Below are positions 57,786 through 64,000 of a DNA stretch of 64,000 nt, one piece after another. The stretch's first letter is position 1; each line of letters starts with the position of its first letter. This stretch comes from DASXKD01 sp963762735. Its GTDB lineage: Bacteria; Actinomycetota; Actinomycetes; Streptosporangiales; Streptosporangiaceae. The notes under the pieces were generated by a model. That model ran no database searches and was not told the origin of the DNA. It saw only the letters and a program-made list of their open reading frames with translations. Position numbers and translations under genes: made by a program. The stretch covers positions 164,890-228,889 of the forward strand of contig CAVXMG010000015.1 in NCBI GenBank assembly GCA_963762735.1, written 5' to 3'.

Positions 57786-59336
57786 TTATGCGGGTGGCCC
57801 GCTGGCGAGGTTGACGGTTGCCGTGTGCTGCTGGCCGGAGGTGCTGGTGTAGCTGACGGTCACGCTCTGGCCGGGGGTGAGGTCGGTGACCATGATGTGC
57901 TGGAGCGTGGTCTGGGAGGTGGCTGGGTGGCCGTCGACCGAGGTGATCACGTCACCGGCGGTGAGCCCGGCCTGGGCGGCAGGGCTGCGGTGGACCACGC
58001 CGGCGATCTGCACGCCGGAGCCAGGTGCCGGGGCGTCGCCGTTGCCGGAGCCGAATCCGCCTCCGGGGCCGCCGGGTGTGCCTTGCGCGATCTGGACACC
58101 GAGGAAGGCGGTGGGCCCCACATGGACGCCAGCGGCAGGCTGGCTGCCGAGGACTTGGGCGGCTACGGTTGTGGCCGCGCTGATGGGGATGGCGAACCCG
58201 GCGGTTGCCTGCTGGGCGGCGAAGCCGGAGCTCTGCGGCCCGGCGGTGTCCATCCCGATCACTTGCCCGGAGGCGTTGACGAGCGGGCCGCCGGAGTCAC
58301 CTGCCTGGATGCTGGCGTTCGTCGCGATCATGCCGGTCAGCCGTTCGCTGGTGCCGGACAGATCGTCTGCTGCGGTGATGGACCGGCCGGTGGCGGTGAC
58401 TGTCCCGCCTGCGTAGCTGGGGGTGCCGCCAGCGCCGCCGGCGTTGCCGATCCCGACGACCTCCTGGCCCGCGGACACCTTCGCCGGACGGGCGATGGTG
58501 ACGGTCTGCAGGCCGGTGGCGCCGGACAGCTTCAAGATGGCGACGTCTTTGCCCTGGTCGTACCCGGCCACACGGGCCCGGTAGGTCTTGCCGTTGCCCA
58601 CGTCGGTGACGCTGATGGAGGTGGCACCGTCGATCACGTGATTGTTGGTGAGCACGACGCCGTTGGGGCTGAGTACCATGCCGGTGCCGGCGCCTTGGGC
58701 CTGACCGTAGTCGACCGTGATGTTGACGTCGACCAGCCCCGGATCGACGCGGGAGGCGATGGCAGACGCGTCCGCGGGCCCTGAGTTGGTGCCTTGCGAG
58801 CCGGAAGGGGAAGACCCGCCAACGGGAGGCTGGCCGAAGCCACTGCCTGGCTGCGAGCCGGAGCCGCTGCCCGGGCCCGAGCCGAAACCGCTGCCCGGGC
58901 CCGAGCCAAAGCCACTGCCCGGGCGTGCGGGAGCCTGGGCAGGGGTGAAACCTCTCGTTGCGGCGGTGCCGGAGCTGCCAATGGCATCGCCAATAAACCC
59001 TCCGGTCGTGCCCGCCACCAGAACCGCGGCCACACCACCGGCGGCCAGTAGGCCAAGGTGGCGCCCATGGCGCCTGGCTCTGGTGTTCGTCCCGCCTGAC
59101 CCAGGCCATCCGGCCGGGCCAGGCGGGGACGCAGGCGGCGGCCCGTACGCCCAGGCGCTGCCCGGCTCGCCATAGCCAGGCCCGGCATAACCCGGCCAGT
59201 ACGGCGGCGGAGGGGGCGGGGCCTGCGCCGGCCAGTAGCCGCTCCCGGGGCCTTGCTGCGGATGCCCCGGCATCCCGCCGGGATTCTGGTTTTCGCCCGG
59301 CCCGAATGCGGGCTGCGCGTTTGGCTCGCTGGTCAT
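57786..59336 (-). CDS. HtrA/DegP-type membrane-anchored serine protease with PDZ domain
   Basis: A 516-residue quality-control protease. Cytoplasmic Pro/Gly/Tyr-rich head (1-85), one span (HLGLLAAGGVAAVLVAGTTGG, near 95-115), a Gly/Ser/Pro linker of PGSGFGSG repeats, then the trypsin-like domain with the catalytic triad visible: His in LTNNHVIDGA, Asp in GKDVAILKL, Ser in QAGDSGGPLVN. A C-terminal PDZ domain (VVHRSPAAQAGLTAGDVITS) binds peptide ends. Acts outside the membrane on misfolded proteins. Start ATG 59336. Near the secreted propeller and haloperoxidase, but co-regulation is not shown. Confidence 0.93.
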   Translation of the reverse strand: MTSEPNAQPAFGPGENQNPGGMPGHPQQGPGSGYWPAQAPPPPPPYWPGYAGPGYGEPGSAWAYGPPPASPPGPAGWPGSGGTNTRARRHGRHLGLLAAGGVAAVLVAGTTGGFIGDAIGSSGTAATRGFTPAQAPARPGSGFGSGPGSGFGSGPGSGSGSQPGSGFGQPPVGGSSPSGSQGTNSGPADASAIASRVDPGLVDVNITVDYGQAQGAGTGMVLSPNGVVLTNNHVIDGATSISVTDVGNGKTYRARVAGYDQGKDVAILKLSGATGLQTVTIARPAKVSAGQEVVGIGNAGGAGGTPSYAGGTVTATGRSITAADDLSGTSERLTGMIATNASIQAGDSGGPLVNASGQVIGMDTAGPQSSGFAAQQATAGFAIPISAATTVAAQVLGSQPAAGVHVGPTAFLGVQIAQGTPGGPGGGFGSGNGDAPAPGSGVQIAGVVHRSPAAQAGLTAGDVITSVDGHPATSQTTLQHIMVTDLTPGQSVTVSYTSTSGQQHTATVNLASGPPA

Positions 59337-59460
59337 GGTCCTATCGTGGGCCAGCGAACCTCAGCCTCCGGTGAGTCACACCTGTGGATTTGCCAGGAGG
59401 CCGCGTGCCCACGCCGCGGCAGATGCCCCACGCGGGCGGTGTGCGCAGCACCTAGCCGCA

Positions 59461-59481
59461 GGCCAGCCGTGGCGGCTGGCC
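59461..59481 (-). terminator. hairpin after the haloperoxidase gene
   Basis: GGCCAGCC (59461-59468) pairs with GGCTGGCC (59474-59481) around a 5-base loop, 4 bp beyond the stop at 59486. Confidence 0.65.
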
Positions 59482-59485
59482 GCGG

Positions 59486-60757
59486 CTAGAACAGGAGCCG
59501 GGGGAGGCGGGGGAGGCCGTAGTTGGCGACCCGCTGGCCCTCTTCCACCCCGGTGATGTCAGATGGGCGGAAGTGGACCCCCTCCCAGACGCGGGCGTCG
59601 ACGATCTCGCCAGTGATCGTTGACCAGTTGGTGTACGTGCGGGTGATACCTGGGTCGTTGGGGCTGGTGAGCGGGATCGGTGCGGGTGCTTCCGGGCCGA
59701 GGAACGCGGTCAGGACCCGCTGGGCGGCGCCCGCATAGCCGCCGTGCCCGCTGGGGTACTCCGGGTAGCGCGGGGTGATCGACTGCGGCGCCCAGGTTGG
59801 GTCGGGCTGGACGGTGCCGTCCTGGATCGCCGTGACCGGTCGCCAGAGCACGTACTTGAACTTGGCGTTATAGATCGCGATCTGCGCGTCGGTCGTGATC
59901 GCATGGAACGCGGCCACGAGCGTGGCCTGCCGGCCGAGCGGCCAGGACGTGCCCGCCAGCACGGCGCGGAGAATCTGCACATAGGCGAAGTTCAGCGCTG
60001 GGTACCAGAACAGGGCGATATCCGTCTGCGCCGCTGTGCGGACCGTGCTGGTCGCGCTGCCGTAGGCGGCTACCTCGGCCAGCGCGCCGAGGTAGGCCTG
60101 GGAGCTGAGGCTGAGCGGTGGACCCGGGTCGAACTGGTCGTTGCTGGCGAGCAGGAACGGCCGCGCGTTGCCCTGCCCGGCGCGCAGCGCCGGGCCGTAG
60201 GTCGGCGGGGTGGGCTGCCAGATGCCCGGGCCGGGCGGGGGTGGGGTGTACGGGATGTCCAGCGAGGCGGTATCGGTACCATCGCCCTGGCGTTCGGCGA
60301 GCACCGTGGCTGCTTGCCGCTGCCCGGCGGTGATCCCCGCTTGCTTGGACGGGCGGGCGGGAACGCCCGCCAGCGTCGAGGCGAGGGCCGCGTCGAGCTG
60401 TGGCTGCTGGTTTGGCACCTGGGCGACCAGCGTGTCGTGCAGTGCCTGCGCGAACGCCGCCGTGGCGTAGTTCGGATCAATGCCAGGCCCGACGGCCCGC
60501 GCGGCCGCCAGCCAGCTCACCGCCCAGGTGCGGCTCTGGGTGATGGCTTCGGGGAACGCCGCAGCGGCAACGGCCTGGGTCGTGAGGTCGTACCACGGCA
60601 GCGTGACCGGGGTCGCGAAGCCGTCTTTGCGGGGCGATCTTTCCCCGCTGTGGGCCACCCCTGCCAGGGCAGGGGTGGCCCACAGTGCGGGCACTGCCGC
60701 CAGTGCCGAGCCGACGAGGAAGCCTCGCCTGGAGGGGAGCAAGGGTTGGTGCTGCAT
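59486..60757 (-). CDS. Tat-exported vanadium-dependent haloperoxidase/PAP2 protein
   Basis: A 423-residue helical enzyme. N-terminal LLPSRRGFLVGSALAAVPAL is a twin-arginine signal. The vanadate/phosphate pocket is complete in order: Lys and Arg in KFKYVLWRP, Ser-Gly-His in PEYPSGHGGYAGAA, and Arg/His in RVWEGVHFRPSD. Such proteins oxidise halides with peroxide, or act as phosphatases; sequence alone cannot tell which. Start ATG 60757 has GAGGAA seven bases upstream; the longer frame from 60793 is not needed. AT-rich DNA at 60805-60845 probably contains the promoter. Confidence 0.85.
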   Translation of the reverse strand: MQHQPLLPSRRGFLVGSALAAVPALWATPALAGVAHSGERSPRKDGFATPVTLPWYDLTTQAVAAAAFPEAITQSRTWAVSWLAAARAVGPGIDPNYATAAFAQALHDTLVAQVPNQQPQLDAALASTLAGVPARPSKQAGITAGQRQAATVLAERQGDGTDTASLDIPYTPPPPGPGIWQPTPPTYGPALRAGQGNARPFLLASNDQFDPGPPLSLSSQAYLGALAEVAAYGSATSTVRTAAQTDIALFWYPALNFAYVQILRAVLAGTSWPLGRQATLVAAFHAITTDAQIAIYNAKFKYVLWRPVTAIQDGTVQPDPTWAPQSITPRYPEYPSGHGGYAGAAQRVLTAFLGPEAPAPIPLTSPNDPGITRTYTNWSTITGEIVDARVWEGVHFRPSDITGVEEGQRVANYGLPRLPRLLF

Positions 60758-61065
60758 CACGGGTTCCTCTCGGGTTCGGGGGCAGCCTCCCATCCGTGGG
60801 ATGATTATGTCAATAATTCCTATCGGGAAACTTGGTATTACCCCTGAGCTAACCCTGGCTAGCGGGTGTGGCGGCTTCTCCGGCTGGGCCAGGCGTGGCC
60901 GGGCTCAGCCGCGGCGGCTGGGGTGGCGCTCAGCCTGGGCCTGGGTCTTCCCCCAGCTGCGCCGCGACGTCCTGGAATAGGCGCCGCTCCTGTCAGGCCT
61001 ACGACCGGGCTGGCAGCCGCTTGGGCGGGCACCTGATCGCCGGCCGGAGGACCCGGCGGTCAGGA
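60758..61065. other. 308-bp intergenic region with AT-rich promoter patch
   Basis: No gene seen. 60803-60845 is AT-rich and includes TTGACA on the minus strand near 60810. The right end holds the FMO terminator. Confidence 0.5.
61032..61064 (-). terminator. hairpin directly after the FMO gene
   Basis: CCTGATCGCCGG (61032-61043) pairs with CCGGCGGTCAGG (61053-61064) with one G-U pair, starting 1 bp beyond the stop at 61066. Confidence 0.75.
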
Positions 61066-62304
61066 TCACCGGCTCACGGCCAGGTACCGCGCGAGGTGCC
61101 CGATCACCTCACAAGCGTCGTCCTCGATACCGCAAATGAACGTGGACTTGCGCCGCCGCAGCACGGGCAGCCCCAGCGCGTACAGTCCCGGGCTGTCGAC
61201 AACCCCACCGTCGTGGCGCAACTGGCCCTTCGTGTCGACCACAGGCACGTCGAGCCAGCCGTAGTCAGGCAGAAAACCCGTCGCCCACACAATCGAGCGG
61301 ATCTCGCCGCTTCGCAGGTCAAGCTGCAACCGCGTCGACTCGGGCACGCGGGTCGGCGCGAAGCGCTCGGGAAGGACGGCCTCAGCCTCAAACCCGGCCG
61401 TCTTGGCCCACTCGTCGAACGTATCCAGCAGGCGCTCCATCTTGAGGTCCGCGAGCGAGAACACATTGCGCAAGCCGCCGGAGAACAGCGCACGGCCGTC
61501 ACGTACCGCCGCCCAGCGGCCCACCAGCTCGACGCCCATCGCGGCGAGCGCGTTGAGATCGAGCGTCGTCCGCTCCGGAGTCCCGGCAAGCTGGGGCGAG
61601 GGCAGCCGCCGGGCCCGCGTGAGATCCTCGACCTCGTCATACCGCTGGTCCCACACCCCTGACGCGTCCATCCACCACAGCACATCGCGTCCGCGGTACA
61701 TGCGCGGCAACCGCACGTGCTCCCCCACCGAGAGGGTCACCGGCCGACCCGACCGCCTCAGCTCGGCGGCTAGCTGCACGCCGGTCGCCGAGGCGCCCAC
61801 GACGAGCACGCCACCGTCGGGGAGCTGGGCAGGGTCGCGGTAGCCGAGCGGCGTCAGTCGCTCGACGAACGCCGGCACCGCGGCGTCGAACTGCGGCACC
61901 GATGGCTTATTGCAGGCGCCGCTCGCGAAGACCACTGTCCGGGCGTGAATCTCGCCACGGCTTGTCCTCACGTGGTATCCATCGCCGGCCCGTCGCACCG
62001 ACGTGACGTTCACGCCTGTCCGTACGGGAGCACGCGAGACCTTGGCGAAGCGCTCGATGAACTCGGTCACTTCGCCCACCGTCATGTAGCCGTCTGGATC
62101 CGGGCCTTCGTAGCACAAGCCCGGCAGGCGGCTCTGCCAGTTAGGAGTGAGCAGCCGCAGCGAGTCCCAGCGTTCGCGCCGCCAGGAGTTCGCCACCTCG
62201 CCGCGCTCGAGCACGACGTGGTCGACCGACCGGTCGCTCAGGAAGTAGCTCGCGGCGAGGCCCGCGTGCCCCGCGCCGATGACGACCGTGGTGATGCGCT
62301 CGAT
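61066..62304 (-). CDS. flavin-dependent monooxygenase (FMO-like), non-canonical start
   Basis: A 412-residue FAD/NADPH enzyme. The first usable ATG/GTG/TTG is GTG 62214, but the 90 bases before it encode RITTVVIGAGHAGLAASYFL, the essential FAD-binding GxGxxG strand. The natural start is therefore about 62304, where the codon is ATC, six bases after GAGGGG (62311-62316 on the minus strand). Further motifs: FASGACNKPSVP, GVLVVGASATGVQLAAEL (NADPH site), SIVWATGFLPDYGWLDV. Either initiation at a rare ATC or a base error. Together with the OsmC gene, whose stop overlaps the ribosome site, it forms an operon. Confidence 0.8.
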   Translation of the reverse strand: MERITTVVIGAGHAGLAASYFLSDRSVDHVVLERGEVANSWRRERWDSLRLLTPNWQSRLPGLCYEGPDPDGYMTVGEVTEFIERFAKVSRAPVRTGVNVTSVRRAGDGYHVRTSRGEIHARTVVFASGACNKPSVPQFDAAVPAFVERLTPLGYRDPAQLPDGGVLVVGASATGVQLAAELRRSGRPVTLSVGEHVRLPRMYRGRDVLWWMDASGVWDQRYDEVEDLTRARRLPSPQLAGTPERTTLDLNALAAMGVELVGRWAAVRDGRALFSGGLRNVFSLADLKMERLLDTFDEWAKTAGFEAEAVLPERFAPTRVPESTRLQLDLRSGEIRSIVWATGFLPDYGWLDVPVVDTKGQLRHDGGVVDSPGLYALGLPVLRRRKSTFICGIEDDACEVIGHLARYLAVSR

Positions 62305-62314
62305 GGCTTGCCCC

Positions 62315-62863
62315 TCAGGCGACCTCGACGGTGACGTTCGTTGGGTTCGTGAGAGCGTCGAACACAGCGGAGCGCTTCTGGGACTGGGCCACCAGCGCCT
62401 CGATCTCCTGCCTCGACGCCTCCGCGTCGATGGTGAACGTCACCTTGACGTCGTTGAAGCCATTGCGGACGTCGCTGTCGGCACCGAGGATCCCGCGAAC
62501 GTCGTGCGCGCCCTCAACCGTCGACTCGACCGAGCGCAGCTGGATGCCGCGGTTCTGCGCGACGGACGCCACACCCGCCGTCAGGCAGCTCGCCAGGCCG
62601 ACGAGGAGGTACTCGATCGGCGTGATGCCGTCGTCCTCCGCCGCGAAAACCTCTGGGTGGTCGGCTTCGAACGCCCACTCTTCCTTGTGGCTCTGCTCCT
62701 CCCCGAGACCGAAGAAGCTCTGGACTTTGATCGTGCTGTGGACGCCGCCCTGCCACTTGGCGGACGCGCGCCAGGTGAACTGGGCGGCCTCCGGCGCACC
62801 CTTCAGCACTTCCCGCGCCTCCAGTAGTGCCTGCACGTTGACTCCGTTGGCGACCGTAGTCAT
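62315..62863 (-). CDS. OsmC/Ohr family thiol peroxidase-like protein
   Basis: A 182-residue OsmC-type protein. EYLLVGLASCLTAGVASVAQNRG carries the second catalytic Cys region (ASCLTAG); the partner position is not the usual Cys of Ohr in the first half, since the HSTIKVQSFFGLGEEQSHKEEW region has none, so it may belong to the one-Cys OsmC/YhfA subgroup. Start ATG 62863 has AAAGGA about 9 bases upstream; a much longer in-frame extension lacks protein character. First gene of the OsmC-FMO operon. Its promoter overlaps a palindrome and what may be an IS end. Confidence 0.86.
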   Translation of the reverse strand: MTTVANGVNVQALLEAREVLKGAPEAAQFTWRASAKWQGGVHSTIKVQSFFGLGEEQSHKEEWAFEADHPEVFAAEDDGITPIEYLLVGLASCLTAGVASVAQNRGIQLRSVESTVEGAHDVRGILGADSDVRNGFNDVKVTFTIDAEASRQEIEALVAQSQKRSAVFDALTNPTNVTVEVA

Positions 62864-62894
62864 GTCGCGATATCCTTTCGAGTTTTCCCTAGAT

Positions 62895-62919
62895 TCTCTA
62901 TGTAGAGAGTTGACAATAC
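62895..62919 (-). promoter_or_regulatory. promoter/operator of the OsmC-FMO operon
   Basis: Perfect palindrome TCTCTA-TG-TAGAGA at 62895-62908. On the minus strand TTGTCA (62914-62919) could be the -35 box, placing the palindrome in the spacer. The -35 lies inside the putative IS256 left end. Confidence 0.5.
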
Positions 62920-62975
62920 ATGGGCTGGGACGGGTTGCCATAGCCCCCATGGCGGAGCCAGCCTCGGCGCTTGCG

Positions 62976-63082
62976 GCCGGAGCAATGCTTGAAACCTGTG
63001 GAGCGGCCGGGAAGGGCGCGGACGTGAAGGAGGGGGTACCTTCCCGGTGACCGAGTCGTAGAGGTCTCAAGCAATGGCCGGC
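62976..63082 (+). repeat. nested inverted repeats before the transposase gene
   Basis: Outer arms 62976-62997 and 63062-63082 (18 of 21 matched; shared core TGCTTGA/TCAAGCA). Inner arms CCGGGAAGG (63007-63015) and CCTTCCCGG (63039-63047) are perfect. As RNA this gives a large hairpin ending 30 bases before the transposase ATG. Confidence 0.75.
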
Positions 63083-63112
63083 GCTGGAACGCCGGGCCGG
63101 GAACGTACACCC

Positions 63113-63917
63113 ATGCTCACCGTAGTCCCTGACGTGGCTGGCGCGCTGCCGGCTGATGGGCAGCCGTCGTCGCTGATCGACCAGATCGTGCGGGACGGCG
63201 CCCGGCAGATGCTGGCCGCGGCGCTGCAGGCCGAGGTCGCCGCCTACATCGACCGGTTCGCCGGGCTGCGCGATGAGGGCGGCCGGCGCCTGGTGGTGCG
63301 CAACGGCACCGCCGGGCCGCGCACCGTGGTGACCAGCGCCGGGGCGGTGGAGGTGACCGCGCTGCGGGTGAACGACAAGCGCACCGACCCGGCCACGGGC
63401 CAGCGGAACCGGTTCTCCTCGGCGATCCTGCCGCCGTGGGCGCGCAAGACCCCCCAGGTCAGCGGGGTGCTGCCGCTGCTGTACCTGCACGGCCTGTCGA
63501 GCGGGGACTTCGTGCCCGCGCTGGGGCAGTTCCTCGGCTCGCACGCCGGGCTGTCCTCCTCGACGGTGACCAGGCTGACCGAGACCTGGAGCGCCGAGGC
63601 TGCGGCGTTCATGACCCGGGACCTGTCCGGCGCGCACTACGTGTACCTGTGGGTGGACGGGATCCACCTGGGCATCCGGCTGGGCGAGGGCAAGCTGTGC
63701 CTGCTGGTGATGATCGGCGTGCGCGCCGACGGGCGCAAGGGACTGGTCGCCCTCGCCGACGGCTACCGCGAGTCCGCCGAGTCGTGGGCCGACTTGCTGC
63801 GCGACTGCGCCCCACCTGGTCGCGCTCGTCCGCGCCGGGGCGGCCTTCGTCAACGGCAAGCTCGTCGAACGACCCGAGGACCAGGCCGCCCAAAAGGCCC
63901 AGCCGGAAGCCGCCTAA
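63113..63917 (+). pseudogene. IS256 (Mutator) family transposase, internal deletion
   Basis: ATG 63113 opens a typical IS256-type transposase: LIDQIVRDGARQMLAAALQAEVAAYI, RNGTAGPRTVVTSAGAVEV, FSSAILPPWARKTPQVSGVLP, and VYLWVDGIHLGIRL with the first catalytic Asp. At about 63806-63815, right after SWADLLRDCA, the sequence jumps in another frame to the normal C-terminus (HLVALVRAGAAFVNGKLVERP to EAA, stop 63915-63917). The section with the second Asp, the CxxC-like region and the catalytic Glu is missing, so the protein is inactive. It could be mobilised only by an intact relative. Confidence 0.85.
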
Positions 63918-64000
63918 AAGATCTTGATCCACAGGTATTGGCAATTTACTCCGCGGTTGTGGCTGTAGTGCTGTGTGGCTCAGCTGGCGCGGCCGGGGCG

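Larger units (their letters stand above)
62911..63952 (+). mobile_element. IS256-family element, internally deleted
   Basis: The right end after the transposase stop reads GATCCACAGGTATTGGCAAT (63927-63946). Its reverse complement TTGCCAATACCTGTG matches TTGACAATACATGGG at 62911-62925 in 12 of 15 positions, giving candidate terminal inverted repeats. The element is about 1.04 kb instead of the usual 1.3-1.5 kb because the middle of the transposase gene is missing. Target duplications could not be assigned. Confidence 0.6.

Noticed and set aside
1..64000. tRNA, rRNA or origin sequences
   Set aside because: No cloverleaf with TTC-type loop, ribosomal RNA segment or clustered DnaA box was recognised on reading; a covariance-model search would be needed to exclude short RNAs.

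Overview
The window is chromosomal DNA of a high-GC actinomycete, judged by GC-rich third positions, GTG starts, GGAGG ribosome sites, an F420-dependent flavoenzyme family, an ECF42-type sigma factor with its YCII partner, and a galactofuranan (glf/glfT2) cell-wall locus. The genus cannot be fixed from sequence alone. No tRNA, rRNA or CRISPR array was seen. The nearest thing to a mobile element is a deleted IS256-type copy at the right edge.

Layout. 1-8 kb: the start of a CocE/NonD hydrolase, an RsbW-like ATPase, a frameshifted TetR gene, a divergent MFS exporter/HTH regulator pair with a clear double operator, a methyltransferase, a small membrane protein and a TPR-type HTH regulator. 8-12 kb: a secreted 14-repeat streptogramin-lyase-like propeller, an ArsR-SRPBCC pair divergent from a small monooxygenase, and a TMEM175-like channel. 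12-20.5 kb: two regulator plus ABC-exporter operons (TetR-ABC and PadR-ABC), then a DUF6412-YidC pair. 21-29 kb: a secreted G1 glutamic peptidase flanked by GC-rich arrays, a glutamate-cysteine-ligase-like enzyme, and two tandem secreted beta-helix genes. 29-38.5 kb: epoxide hydrolase, membrane protein, methyltransferase, a phosphotriesterase-like/AMP-ligase fusion, a quinone oxidoreductase, the ECF42/YCII pair and exonuclease III.

38.5-51 kb is the most coherent block. A Tat/lipoprotein-type DMFase-beta-like protein faces a GT-C membrane glycosyltransferase. A sulfotransferase-GT2 fusion is divergent from a tightly overlapping operon of GT2, glf, glfT2 and GT-C. Together they should make UDP-galactofuranose, polymerise it, and decorate or export the product. 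51-64 kb holds small redox enzymes with AraC and MarR regulators, RecQ, a secreted seven-blade propeller, HtrA, a Tat-exported vanadium haloperoxidase, and an FMO-OsmC operon whose promoter abuts the IS256 remnant.

Several genes (TetR, FtsX-type permease, YidC, both beta-helix genes) are broken only by one-base frame changes, with no substitution stops noticed. This looks more like residual assembly indels than gene decay, and it makes the two apparent gene fusions, at 33.2 and 43.25 kb, suspect until resequenced.
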